Below are positions 11,204 through 22,563 of a stretch of 64,000 bases of DNA, one piece after another. Numbering within the stretch: position 1 is the stretch's first letter; the number at the start of each line of letters is the position of its first letter. A program made the translations under genes and the position numbers. Source of the DNA: Exophiala sp. HKRS030 (Eukaryota > Ascomycota > Eurotiomycetes > Chaetothyriales > Herpotrichiellaceae). The DNA lies in contig JAHWDD010000001.1 in assembly GCA_023897205.1 (NCBI GenBank), positions 682,001 through 746,000 of the forward strand, read 5' to 3'. The notes beneath the pieces are model-generated. The model did not search any database. It saw only the letters and a list, made by a program, of their open reading frames with translations, and had not been told where the DNA came from.

Positions 11204-11690
11204 AGGCGTGAAAAAGGTATTTGAATGAGCAGGAGAAATTTAGGGATGATCAGAATATACAGTAGAAATGGGTTTGCCTTGCCAAGAGGAGTTTCCCAAT
11301 GAGAGCGTTTCCAGCTGAACACATCTTTTCTTCCACTCACTTCTATCGAGACGTGATTCTGTAGCTGTTTCCAAGTAGTATATACCACTGATACAACCAA
11401 AAAGCGGACATTCAGAAGCAACTCAAGCACAGGCCAACTGCCGAACATATAAAGTAGTCGTACAATATTGCTACAGTACCGTGCCTAGCTAGCTAACCCT
11501 CCAAAAGAGGGTAATGGAGCGAGTATTGCATCGTAGGGATTTGCTCAGTAAATTCGCTTCCAGGTACTTCACAAGACATCGTGTTCGCGACGAATATCTG
11601 ATCCCATAGAATGACCTTCGCTCTTGTTTGTACATCATACATATCCACATCTTGCCCTTCAACTCAACTTTTCGTGAGTTGCTGCTGCTT
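11204..11690. other. Intergenic region, convergent 3' ends
   Basis: About 490 bp between the stop codons of two convergent genes, so it should hold both 3' untranslated regions and polyadenylation sites. No repeat or RNA gene seen. Confidence 0.6.
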
Positions 11691-12873
11691 CTAGAATGGA
11701 TCCTGTGTCGTTCTAGATTGTTCCCGAATCTCACTCATTGGCACACCGACTTGTCTGTGCTTTTGTCTCTCCATTAGGTTGAGTAGATCGGTCTTGTGAG
11801 CTGCAGACTTGTTGAAACCAAATAGGCGCAATTTGTCGTCGAGATCCTTTTCAAGGGACTTGAATTCCTTGTCCATTTTGCCGGCAACATCTACATCATC
11901 TTGTCAGTGGTTGTTTCAACAAAAGGGAATCACCCGCAGGAACATACCCAGCTCCTCCCACTGCCACACATTCGCCTTCAAACCCACACCATAAAACTGC
12001 CACTTTCTTATAAAGGCGAGCCATGTCTCCACAACACTAGACTCGCCGTCGTAGATTGTTATCAGTCGCTTCATTGTAATCCTCTCAAAATTTTCCTGAG
12101 ATTTCTTGTGGACGAAATTGCTCCTCAGGACGGTCCAGCGCTCTCTCTTTCGCGGGAGCGGAGCTGGACCCGAGCATGGAAGTCCCAGGTAGTACGCTGC
12201 TCGGACGCAGAAGTCGGAGTAGAATTGCAAATTACGCACGGAGAACGAATGCAGCTGGAGCTGCGCGACAGGAATACCGTATTTTGGCTTATGGCGCAGA
12301 GGTGTGCGATAAGCGGCAAGGACGTTTGGAGGGACGGGAGGTTGCGTAGTCGTCGAAGGAGCTCCTTCGGACGTAGGGGCACTCTTTACTTCGGTATCTT
12401 GCGGAGGTGGAGGAGGTGACGACGACGAGCTGGTGGAGGGAGCGGCTGGCTCTTGAGACGGAGCCGTTGCTCGGGCAGGCTTTGTGGCATTTGGAATCTT
12501 AGTTTTAGCTTCTTGCCGTCGCTTCGGCTTGGTCTCTGTGGTCTCTGGTGCTTCATCGACGTCAAGCTTGTGAACGCCAATCTTCGGCATAGGGAAGCCT
12601 GCTGTTATATCTTCGGGAAGGCATCGTGGGAGGTTGGAGGAGAAATCACGTCTCGTCGAAGAAAGGATTTGAGGGTGACTGCGAATAGCAAGAGACTGAA
12701 TGACCGAGGGTTAGCTAGAGTTCTCGAAGGCTGAAATCCAAAAATTTTTGATTCTCAGACAAAAGAGTGGAGGGATGGATTTGCAGGAGTTGCAAACAAT
12801 TGCGCAGAGAATGCCATACCTTATGAGGTCGACATGCTTCAATTGCCGTCCTCAGGAAACGCGGCGTCGACAT
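11691..12873 (-). CDS. RSM10: Mitochondrial small-subunit ribosomal protein uS10m
   Basis: Exons 12820-12873, 11948-12695 and 11691-11890 give 333 residues. The core LQLHSFSVRNLQFYSDFCV through GVGLKANVWQWEELD is the S10 domain of the mitochondrial small ribosomal subunit. The largest exon has its own ATG at 12590, but the frame stays open upstream without an ATG to a branch-like CTAAC and acceptor CATTCAG at 12696. A small exon at 12820-12873 begins ATG and ends at a GTATGG donor in the same phase. Joined, they give an N-terminus rich in R, S and L and poor in acids, starting MSTPRFLRTAIEACRPHK, a good mitochondrial targeting sequence. A P/S/T-rich linker (about residues 60-140) precedes the S10 domain. 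The family is sure; the first exon is inference. Confidence 0.9.
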
Positions 12874-13383
12874 TCTTGGTAGACGTGGCCAGACAGCCGA
12901 GCAGCACACCTGTTCGCAAACCCCCTGGACGAGTCCTCAACGCCCAACGTTCGACACGAGTTAGATTGGTGCTGTTGAAAGAGTGGTCTGAATTTCGTAA
13001 AGCAATGGTCAAATTCAATCCGCAAAATAGCCGAGAAACTTTACCATACCAAAGATGATCACGTGATGCGGTCTTTGATAGAAGGACAAATACTGCTACC
13101 TCCTCCGCCCAAGTTTGGCCTGAATACTTATTCAAAAAGAAAAAGAATAATAAAAAAGCACATTGCATGAAACGGAGCACTTGATTGCATTGCTGCTCAA
13201 CTACTCTAACCTATCTGCATGAGACATACATTCTCTGGGGTATGCTTCTCATGGTAATGGTGTCTTTCTTCCCAATATTAACAGTCATCACAGCCCATAT
13301 CGTCATCAGAAAGAAGAGGGCTCTAAAAAGCCTCGAATGAAATTTCATTAGCTCTTGACATCGTAGTGCCCCTTCTGCCCACC
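12874..13383. other. Intergenic region upstream of RSM10
   Basis: About 500 bp holding the RSM10 promoter (transcribed leftward). No other feature supported. Confidence 0.5.
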
Positions 13384-13563
13384 ATGTCACAGCTGCAGGA
13401 AAAGGCCGAAGCAGACCTTTCCACTATTCCATCCACGTCAAAAGCGCTAAAGAAGAAAATCCAACAGGTCGCTAAACAAAGAAGAAAGGAAACCAATTCT
13501 CCACCCTTGAATCCGAAGAGAATATTATGTATCAGGTCAATCATCGACACATTAGAATCGTGA
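13384..13563 (+). CDS. Possible small protein of 59 residues (weak)
   Basis: A short frame starting ATGTCACAGCTG with a favourable ACC just before the ATG. The peptide is rich in K, Q, E and S, helix-prone (about 15 K/R), with no recognisable domain. Its last 12 bases overlap the end of the forkhead gene on the other strand. It may be a real small gene, the last exon of a longer one, or chance. Codon-level evidence is too thin to decide. Confidence 0.25.
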   Translation: MSQLQEKAEADLSTIPSTSKALKKKIQQVAKQRRKETNSPPLNPKRILCIRSIIDTLES

Positions 13564-15723
13564 AGTAAAGCTGCGACCTCCGAGCGAAGGTCGTCGGATG
13601 TGATCAGTTGAAACCTGCACTGAGGGCCCACCGATCTTTTCGAATCCTTTCAAGATGTCAACACCATCCTCATTATCAGAGGCTTCATTCTCGAAAGAAT
13701 TGAAATCAAAGAGGTCATGGTCGTCAAGGACGGGTATGTTCTCCGTCGTCCCTTTGAGAGGGGATCCATTGAATGTAGCGCGAACTCCGGGTTTAAGAAG
13801 GCTGCCACGGGTTGGTGTCTTTGCATTGAGTCGATAAGCGCTGCCAACCATTTCAGTAAGCACGTTGCCAGTCGTCGATGCTCGTCCCAAGGCGGGTCGA
13901 GAAACAGATGCTTTCAACGGGGATGAGGTGAAACCCGGTGTGGCAGGAGTCATGCCAATCGCTGGGTCCGTGAAGATCTCGAACGAATCATCGGCTCCAC
14001 TGTAGGCCGTCAAAGTTGACCATTTGAGTGGACTATAAGTGTCCAATTCGAACTGTCCAAAATTCTTGAGGGGAGAATTGGCAAAATCTCGCATGGCCTT
14101 GCGATGAAGGTGTAACTGTGTGTTGGGGGAAACCGAGGGCGGCGGCCGAAGCGGCTTCTTGAAGACCACCGAGGGAGTTACGGGGTTCCGTCTGGCGCCC
14201 GGGCTAACTCGGACAGGAGACGATGAGCGTGCAATGTCCACGGTAGCATTGCGGAAGCGTGCGTGACTTGGAGTCACATCATGAGAAGAGCTTCGAATTC
14301 GAGCAATCTCCTCTTCAGCTCTGCCAGTCTTCTTCCTCATTGGCTCGATATCAAGCTCAGAAGTAAGTACGACAGCATTCTTGTTCGGGCGGAGCACCGA
14401 CGACTCTATGGACGAGAAGTAGCCACTATCGTCCATCTTGGACAAAGACCGCTTCTGTCGGTGGACCGAGGCTGGCCGCTGCATGCGCGCAGTGGGCGAG
14501 GATATGTTGCGATGGTGGTTTGATGCACGCACTGGAGGAGATGAGTTGATGGCGTCGGGAGGTGAAGACTTTGGAGCAGCAGGAAGCACATGTTCTTCAG
14601 CTTCTGCAGCGTCTTGGTCGTCCAAAGCTGGGTCCGAAGCTGGGAGAGTTGCATCCGAAGACAACTCCGGCAAGGCTGGGGCCGTCTGAGGTCGAGATGG
14701 AGGTTGTTCACTCGACTGAACTATGAAGGGACTAGGCATCAAAGCCTCTGACAGTGACTGAGCAATCTTCGAAGGATCCGAGCGCATGGTATTGGACTGT
14801 ATGCTGAGGTGTGCCATGTTATTGCCCCGCCGGTTCTTGTCTTTAATGAATTGACCCTCCATTCCAGGCTCAATGACCCAGTAACTACCTTTCCCAGCAT
14901 CGCCTTTTGGTCTTTCTTGCTTTGTGAATGCCTTGTGTAAAGACAGATTGTGTCTGATACTATTGTGCCAGCTCTGCTTGGTGTCTTCGCGATAATAGGC
15001 AAACGTGCTAGAGATCCACTCGTAGATCTGCGCGAGAGTGAGTCGGCGATTTGGCGCCCGCAAGATGGCCATGCCGATCATCTGAGCATAACTGTAAGAA
15101 GGCTTATTGCCATCATCCTCAATGGGGGGCATTTCTTCTGGTTCAGGAATATGTGTAATGATCTCCTCCTCTTGCTTTGCCTTCTTGAGTGGCCGGTCAT
15201 TGATCAGCTGTGCATCAGAGTATGATCTCTTCAAGGGTATTTTTCGCATATATGTCGGGTCTGGAAATTCGCCATAATTGTCCGGCATGGGTGGGTGCGG
15301 GTGCGCGAAGTTCTCTTGTTCATACGTTTCAAAGTTGCTATTGAATGTGGTGAACAACGGCTGCTGCATCATGTGCACTGGTGCAAAGTGTTGATTTGGG
15401 GGCATATGATGTCTCTTCGCGGGGGAGTCGGTGTACATGTTGGCTGCCGAGGGCGGTGGAGGAATGGGGATGTAGTTGAGATTCGAATAATTCGGCTTGG
15501 GTGGTGACATGGGATGGCTCTTCAACGGTGATATTTGGTGACTTGAAACCATTGGGGCGTTGAGAATGACTTCAGGATGTACCGGTGGATTCCTCATAGG
15601 CTGTAGAGGCATTGCTGAAGGCTGTAAATGCGGTCGTGGTTTATGTGTGGGTGACATGTTGGAGGGAAGCGGCATAGGATCTTGGTAGATCTGAACATAC
15701 GGATGTTGACGCGTCGAAGCCAT
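13552..15723 (-). CDS. Forkhead transcription factor (Sep1/HCM1-like)
   Basis: A single exon of 723 residues. The winged-helix domain spans about residues 206-298: KPSYSYAQMIGMAI, TLAQIYEWISSTFAYY, and the recognition helix SWHNSIRHNLSLHKAF followed by KGSYWVIEPGMEG. The N-terminal 200 residues are P/H/Q-rich and the C-terminal 400 are S/P-rich and disordered, with many SP sites suited to cyclin-dependent kinase control. I see no FHA domain, which points away from Fkh1/Fkh2 and towards the HCM1 (budding yeast) / Sep1 (fission yeast) group that drives cell-cycle genes. That subgroup call rests on the missing FHA domain only. About 1.8 kb of gene-free DNA lies upstream, typical of a regulator with a long leader. 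Confidence 0.9.
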   Translation of the reverse strand: MASTRQHPYVQIYQDPMPLPSNMSPTHKPRPHLQPSAMPLQPMRNPPVHPEVILNAPMVSSHQISPLKSHPMSPPKPNYSNLNYIPIPPPPSAANMYTDSPAKRHHMPPNQHFAPVHMMQQPLFTTFNSNFETYEQENFAHPHPPMPDNYGEFPDPTYMRKIPLKRSYSDAQLINDRPLKKAKQEEEIITHIPEPEEMPPIEDDGNKPSYSYAQMIGMAILRAPNRRLTLAQIYEWISSTFAYYREDTKQSWHNSIRHNLSLHKAFTKQERPKGDAGKGSYWVIEPGMEGQFIKDKNRRGNNMAHLSIQSNTMRSDPSKIAQSLSEALMPSPFIVQSSEQPPSRPQTAPALPELSSDATLPASDPALDDQDAAEAEEHVLPAAPKSSPPDAINSSPPVRASNHHRNISSPTARMQRPASVHRQKRSLSKMDDSGYFSSIESSVLRPNKNAVVLTSELDIEPMRKKTGRAEEEIARIRSSSHDVTPSHARFRNATVDIARSSSPVRVSPGARRNPVTPSVVFKKPLRPPPSVSPNTQLHLHRKAMRDFANSPLKNFGQFELDTYSPLKWSTLTAYSGADDSFEIFTDPAIGMTPATPGFTSSPLKASVSRPALGRASTTGNVLTEMVGSAYRLNAKTPTRGSLLKPGVRATFNGSPLKGTTENIPVLDDHDLFDFNSFENEASDNEDGVDILKGFEKIGGPSVQVSTDHIRRPSLGGRSFTSRF

Positions 15724-17526
15724 GGCGACAACGGGCGAGAGTGTTCAGAGATAGCAGGAATGGCCAATTGGTAGAAGAAGTCGCGTGCAAACGAGGGTTA
15801 TACGTCCCATTAACCGGAGGTGAAGTCGACTGGGACGTAGGCTCAAGTTTAAGGCTTGCACCAGAGCCCGAATGGACGGGACACACGGGGCACCAGACTT
15901 GCGAAATACCAGAGCAGTCTGGAGCTCGAGCAGGGCAGGGAGAAATTTGATGGACGTCAGAGTCGAGCGGGTTGTCGAAAGTAGGAGAGAGAATGGACGT
16001 GTCTGTGCGTGAGAATGGAGCAGCGCAATGGGAACCTGGCTGCGGCGGATCGAGGGGTCAGCTGGTCTGGAATGAGATCGATCCTTGGGGCGGCGATGAC
16101 TATGGCGAGGCCACCTAAGGGCTGGAATGGCGACGGAAGAATTGAAGAATTGTACAAGGAAGAAGGTGGTGTTATTGTTTACAATCGATGTACAAGGTAA
16201 GAGGTACGAGTATGATGGGTGTGAGTGAAGGTGGGAGGAGGACGTGGTACAGGACGTGGAGAGGTTTGGCTGAATATGGGTGGTGAATGGTGGTGGTCAG
16301 CGGCTAAGAAAAAGATCGAAGAAGAGGGACATGCAGGCTCGCTCTTGCTCTCGACGGCAGTTTTCCACCTTTTACTGCACGAATTCTCCGTAGCACTTCC
16401 GGCTTCCCAAGGTGTCTCAGTGGTGATTTTTTTACAGGCCATGAACGGACTCGGAAAAAAGCTGGTCGAGCAGAGTCAGCGAGGGTTGAACGAATCGACG
16501 TGCCGTGGCCAGTCGAGTGACGCGCGGGCGTGGCACGGCCTTTCCTCATACGGTTTAGCGGGACTGGCCATCGACGCGGTCGTGTTCCCAGATCACGGGA
16601 AAGCGAGCGAAAGAAAAGCTGGAATTCCAGGCGCTACGGACGCTCCATCACGGCTTCAGCTGCCCTACCACAGCATCCAATCAAACTAATCTCGATCCAT
16701 AGATATGCCAGGATGAGGAATGCCTTGTTCCTGCATCCGGTGTCAGTATTCTGCAGCACGAGAATCTCGATTGGCTTGGAATGGACATCTCCTTGCATCA
16801 ATGGGACCGGCATCCCCATCATTGTTCAGGAACAAGTCTGCCAGCAATTCATTCGCTTCCGCCGCTATCCAACTTTCCAATTCGATGAGACTTGCCCACT
16901 GGCACTCGTACTTTTATGAAACGGTCACATCCAGCGCCATTGCACATTGCATGAGGACTGCGTACTGTACTCGTACTGATTGCATGTGCCTGTGCTTTGC
17001 ACTGCCACCATTCGGAGGCTTACTACTGAAGTGGTCTTCTCTGGTCCGCCATCACGTCAAGCTCTTTTTCCCCGACACGGAGAGAAATTGCCAACGTCTT
17101 CTCACCTGATTGCAGCCGCTGTCAGTCCCCATAGATCAGCCGTATGTCTCGGACGACAAACTTGTCATGCAGGTCCGACTGATGTGAACGTAAGATAGAA
17201 TGTCTAAACTTCCGAATGACAGCTGTCACCGGCAGAGGCCTATTGAATTCTATGCACTTCAAATCATTCCACCAGGCCAAGTGCGTAAGCCTTCGACATC
17301 ATCTCATACAATTGTCGTGGAGCACCTCAAATCAACCATTTTCACTATATTTTTTTGCCCCGTTAAATTTCTTGACAGTAATTGACGCATGTGGTTTTGA
17401 TAGATGTCCGACCCAGGAGCGTACCGTCCGTCAACCAAACGCCATTTTATATCCTGTATCTGATGTCCAAATGTCCGATATGCTATTTATGTCGCTGAAA
17501 TCGCTCAGAAAGTTGCGCCTGGTCAT
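15724..17526. other. 1.8-kb upstream region of the forkhead gene
   Basis: Between the forkhead start and the aspartokinase stop, both on the minus strand. It contains only short frames on either strand (for example 16225-16689 forward, 16304-16549 reverse) with no protein features. It probably holds a long promoter and 5' leader with upstream open frames. Confidence 0.55.
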
Positions 17527-19285
17527 TCATGATTCTAAGAAAGTGAAGAGATTGGTGTGCAGGATGTTCAACGCCCGGTCCGCATCGCGCTCTTCGATCA
17601 CGCAAGAGATGTTGATCTCGCTCGCACCTACTCGGGCAATTCAGTCAGCACGGCCAGTTGATCTTCAGCCACCTCATCGCACGTACCTTGTGATATCATC
17701 TCAATGTTCACATTGTTCTCCCCGAGCGTCGAGAACATCCTTCCCGCGATACCCACCATGTTCTTCATCTGCTTCCCAACAAGACTGACAATGGCCATCT
17801 CGGGGATGATGTCAACGGTGCCATAGCGTTGGAGCTCCTCAATTGCTCCACGCAGGTCTTGGTCCACAATCTGGTACTCGTCGTCACCGCCACCAGTGTA
17901 CAGTGGTGCTTCCGAGTGCAGGGCCATGGACATGTTGACCTCACTGGTGGAAATCACATCAACTGACAGTCGCCACTTGTCCAGGGTGGCAAAGATACCT
18001 GCAAAGAAGCCGTGCGAGAGCGATCGTTTGTTGGAATGGATATTCATCACCAAGATCTTGTGCTTCATGGTCACCGCCGTCGGGCGCTTTGGCTTCCTTT
18101 GCTCCGACAAAAGGGTCGAGCTACGCGAGCGAAACAGCTTCGGGTCGTGACCCGCCAAAGCCGAATCCAGCTCGGTCGGGGTATCAGGGTAGATGACCGT
18201 GCCACCGCCTCTTGGGTTCATGACATTCTTGATTCGTATAGGTATTCGGGCGCGTATGACCTGGTCCATGGTGGAAGGATGGATGACCTCAGATCCATAA
18301 AAGGTAAGCTCGGCCGCTTCTGCAGGGCTGATTTGAGGAATCAACTTGGCCGTAGGAACTTTGCGGGGGTCAGCTGTGAAAATGCCATCTACTTCCTTCC
18401 ATATCTGCAGCTCCTTCGCCTTGATCCCGACAGCAACCAGGGCGGCGCAGAGGTCGGTATACCCCCTTCCTACAGTCGTAAGCAAGCCACGAGGGATAGA
18501 ACCGAAGTATCCTGTGATGACGGGGACTTTGCCGGCCATGTTGTACAATTTCTCCCCGAGTCTCCTGGCCACATTGTCGTAGAAATGCTGATCCAGGGAA
18601 TGTGACACTTTGAAGTCGATAATGTCGGCGAGGTCGATATATTCAGCATCCACGCCTCGGTCTTGTAATAGTGCGGTCATGAATCGGCAGCTCAGTTTTT
18701 CACCAGTACTCATGACCTTGTCCCTTGATCTGGGGCTGGTCTCGCCCAGCGTTTGAGCAGCCTCCAGTATTCGTACCACTAACGAACATTCTTCTTCGAC
18801 CTCCGATTTTAACCTTGAACAGATTTGCTCTGACTTGATGTAGAATTCGGCCGTCTCAATGTGGTCTTGCCGTACCTCCTCAATTAAATGTTTAAACTGT
18901 TTGTGGTTTTCTGCTTCGGCCGCGGCTCGTAGTAAACGGTTCGTGGTACCCGCAGCTTTGGTGTTGCTCGATCTCTAGGTCAAATGTTCAGTATCCAGAA
19001 TGCGCCATTGAGTGTGAATCATACCGCTGAGCAAACAATAGCGACATCGTTGTCGACTGAGCTCGACTTGACCACATTTACTATATCCAGTGGGAACTTG
19101 CCTACACTGGTCCCTAAAGGAGTGTTAGCCTTGGGCTGTGGATGAAGCTTCGAATGCGACTGACCGCCAAACTTTAGGACATTGGTGGAACTTGTCCTGG
19201 GTGAATTTGTCCTGTCTGTGAGAGGAGTCGCAGATGTGAGAGGGGTCGGGCAGTCTACACCATTCGACATAAAATCAGAGGTCAT
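17527..19285 (-). CDS. HOM3: Aspartokinase (aspartate kinase)
   Basis: Exons 19165-19285, 19025-19113, 17687-18974 and 17527-17627 give 532 residues, the usual fungal length. Catalyses ATP-dependent phosphorylation of L-aspartate, the first step to threonine, methionine and isoleucine in fungi. The first junction restores the kinase motif VLKFGGTSVGKFP (about residues 36-48) and the second restores VCSARSSNTKA. Further motifs: STGEKLS, TGYFGSIPRGLLTTVGRGYTD, WKEVDGIFTADPR. The C-terminal third carries two ACT-like regions (KILVMNIHSNKRS... and AIVSLVGKQMKNMVG...) which in this family bind threonine for feedback inhibition. The last 59-nt intron is missed if the frame is simply read on; splicing gives a C-terminus of SEINISCVIEERDADRALNI and a short tail. 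Confidence 0.95.
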
Positions 19286-20031
19286 GATGTGGTTCGGAAA
19301 AAGGCTGGTGAGTCAGTGTATAACATGCTTTTAATGAGAGTATAGAGAGACTGGAAGAAAAAACAGAGGACATAAGCAAACGCAGATGACTCCCGTCGGC
19401 AAGCTGCACACTAGTGAGGGATAAGAGTCAAATGTTAAGCGTGCTTCAGCCGCTGTGGACGTGTATGGTGATAGGACAGATTTTATGACTGGATCATTTT
19501 CTCAATTCTCATCCCACCTTGCGAAGTGTCTGCCAAAAGTGCCACTCGACGTCTGGGCCGATTCTCGACTCAACAGGAAAAACTCGGCAGAATAAAAAAA
19601 ATTGCATGACTCGGAGGCTGCAGACGAGGCGGTGACGGGGGCCATGGGCGCCGATTTCGGCGAATGATACGCCGCCATTTCTGATGGCGTCATTCCCTTT
19701 TATCTGCTTTGAGACGTTCTCTCTGGTCGCTTTTACTGTAAATACGAACTCCAAAGGACGAGACGGTTGTGCTTCTGCTAACGTGATGGTTTCCAGAAAT
19801 CGAGAAATAACTCAAGGGAGTGCGCTCGCATCACTGCTGATGTTCTCATGATACTGTGGTCTCCAATACGATCGATTCATTGTGCCTCGCTGACATCTAC
19901 CCCTGTTCATCTGGCTGACTACGAAAGCGCAAATGGGTACACAAGGACAGCTAAAGGTGGTTCCCCAGGGATAGACATTACAGTTTGACTTCTATCTATG
20001 GCTGGCCGCTGACTGATATCTCTCTTGCTCT
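19286..20031. other. Intergenic region upstream of HOM3
   Basis: About 750 bp containing the HOM3 promoter and the 3' end of the lectin-like gene. I looked for a Gcn4-type TGACTC site: TGACTC occurs in forward orientation at 19388, and a related form ATGACTGGATCA at about 19484. This is suggestive only. No gene seen. Confidence 0.4.
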
Positions 20032-21368
20032 TTACTCAATGGTAAACAGTTGATGTGCCGTGCCGCTACATGTAGCCTGGTCTAGTCTGCCCGATGAGTT
20101 GGGGACTAGACAGACATCTCCCGATCCGTTCTCTGGCTGCAGAGTCAGGCTGGTCTGTCCAGAAGTAAATGTGAACAGTTGGCTATTGGTAACTGTGCCA
20201 CCACCATCGGCTCTCCCTCCACAACTGAACGTAATGACCGTATCTTCCGCCGCTCGTCTTGGATCAAAGTTCAAGCAACCCTGTGTGAGAGAACTGACTA
20301 TCAAGGCAGAGTTTGGTTGATCGTTGTGCTTTCCTGCGGTAATGACATCCCACTGCTGATTGGCGCTTCCATCGCATGGTTGGAGAACAATCGGTATGAG
20401 GTTTTCACGGAAATCGCCGGCTGTTGGGTCGATGAATAGACATTGGCCATCAGCGGACTTGATTGCGACAGACGAGAAGGCTCGGGTGGCGGTAACATCA
20501 CGAGGATTCGCTTCAGCGACTGCGGAAGAGTTAAGGACAGCACCTGCGCGAGAGACTGAAACAACGGAGGCTGAAGTGGTAGATGCTGCTGCGGTTGGCG
20601 AAGTGGTGGGTGGTGATGTAATCGTTTCTATCTCCAGGCCTGAAGTTGAGGTAGGGCTGACAACCTCGACAGCGGTAGTGGCAGATGTGAGCGAAGCTGA
20701 GGCGACTGCTGTTGAGGCGCTGATGACATCCCCAAATGTGAACGATTGGTTTGCGTCTGTGGCATCACATGCAGTCTGGTCAAGCACAGCTCCGCTCACC
20801 GTCAAACACGTACCAGGCGAATTTACCGGAGAGAATGACTGTGGGCCTGCACTTCCGGCGAAAGGGAAGAGCTGAGAGTCTGTGACGCTGCCACTACCAT
20901 CGGCACGGCCGCCACAAGAAAACAGGATCACCTGGTTTCCTGCTGCGCGACGTGGGTCGAAATTGAAGCAAGCTTGAGTCAATGTGCTCACAATCAACAT
21001 CGTGCCTGGTTGGTCATCATGCTTTCCAGCCGTTATCACATCCCAAAGCTGTCCGTCACTCCCATCACAGGTTCCAACTTCAATAGGCGTTAAATTAGCA
21101 CGAAAATCCCCAGACAGCTCGTCGACGAAGAGACATTGCCCCGTGGAAGTCTACCCATATCAGTCAACAAGCGATGCCAGTCGATACAGAAGATTCCAAG
21201 TACCTTGATGGGAACGGAAGAGAACGCTCTCGTCGCAGTGTCATCTCGTTGTTGAGCTTCCTCGAATGCCCCCTGGTCTAGTGCTGTCACAGTGCGCTTC
21301 TCGGCAACTGGGAGGCCTGCAATCAACGATGCACTCCCGAGAAGCGCAGCACAAAGAAGGGCCACCAT
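20032..21368 (-). CDS. Secreted protein with two ricin B/beta-trefoil-like halves
   Basis: Exons 21204-21368 and 20032-21150 give 427 residues; the 53-nt intron is in phase 0. The N-terminus (hydrophobic VALLCAALLGSASLIAGLPV) is a clear signal peptide, followed by EKR, a possible Kex2 site. Two halves (about residues 50-170 and 275-427) share the order RAFSSVxIK, GQCLF(V/I)D, GDFR.NL.PI, CDGS..Q.WDVITAGKH, FNFDPRRAA or LNFDPRRAA, and FSCGGRADG. Between them lies an S/T/A-rich linker likely to be O-glycosylated. The Q.W pattern and Cys spacing suggest a ricin B-type carbohydrate-binding fold. I see no catalytic domain, so it may be a wall-associated or secreted lectin. A trefoil fold is inferred, not proven. 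Confidence 0.8.
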
Positions 21369-22563
21369 GATCGTTTAGAAATGAACAATATAATACAACC
21401 AAAAAGAACGTCTGCACCAGGCGAAAGAATGATAACCTGGTCAACAGGCGTGTGGGATAGAACGAACGACGAAGAGAATGTTGCTTCAAAAAAAAAGGTT
21501 GATAAAACCTACCCAACAAGCTTTCAGGTCTATCATTATATACAGCATTGTCCAATTTCCACCTGCATTATCATGTTATCCTTGATGAATCTGCAGAACC
21601 TTGCATGGTAGCTTCATATAGCATTCCGGCGTTCGACGAGACACCTAATGTTTCGCCTTGATGTTTCAACAGCCCTTAGCGTTGGTCAGGTAACACTGAC
21701 AGTCGACTTCACTTATCCTGGATTCATCTTCTCTGTAGGCACCTTGTCCGAGATCAGATCGAGAAGAAGCGCGTTGTCTAGATGAAGAGTCTGGCTAAAC
21801 GAAGGCAAATGCTGTTGAATGATGCACTCGAAGAACTTTGAGAATGTGCTTGTTTCCTTGGTGCTTCGTATAACTGGAGCCGAACAATTCAGTCTGACCA
21901 GGAGATATTCAGCATTCCAGGGGCTATATTAGTCTCTGGGCGGAAATCTGGCCCCATACAATGGAGGCCTTCAGCGTTCATTTTAGGCGACAGCCGAGAT
22001 ATGAAGCGTCAGACTGGGTACATTATTTCCTTCACAATTCGGCACTGAAATCGCCCTACGGAATACAGAATATCACTTCGCTAACTGGCCTCAATTCATT
22101 GTACTCCAGACTTCTCACCATTCTACCCCATTGTTGTATTTCGATCGACAATGCTCTTCTCTAGCATCCTGTGTGATCGGTCATGCCATAATCTGCAATC
22201 AAGAAAATCCGATTGGCATGGAGGCTGAGGCAAGTGTCCACTGGAGACTAACACTGACTTCTGACTTCCGTGTTGGGTTCACGCCACTCATTGGCTCGAT
22301 TAGGTATATCGGGTAATGGTCTAGGTAGCTGTACCTGAGACCCGTGCCGTGTAGATATTATGTGTTGGCTTACGAGGAGAATCCTCTTCGTTTGAGGTCA
22401 GCAATGAAGTTCGGCAAGCGGCTGATATTCCAGCCGATGATTACATTATCTGTTGAAATACTCTCCGAAGAGACTCTGTCATCCTCACCTCTCATCTTCA
22501 ACCTCAACCACATGGCACTCGCCCATCTACCAGCTAGCGACACAGTTCCTATCTTCGAAAGCA
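21369..22563. other. Divergent intergenic region, 1.2 kb
   Basis: Lies between two divergently transcribed genes (lectin-like to the left, flavoprotein to the right). The nearest sequence to the left gene has a TATA-like element at 21536-21542. The frame of the flavoprotein stays open upstream of 22564 but without an ATG. No other gene supported. Confidence 0.5.
21536..21542 (-). promoter_or_regulatory. Candidate TATA box of the lectin-like gene
   Basis: TATATAA on the minus strand about 170 bp upstream of the ATG at 21368. Position and sequence suit a core promoter but nothing proves use. Confidence 0.35.
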
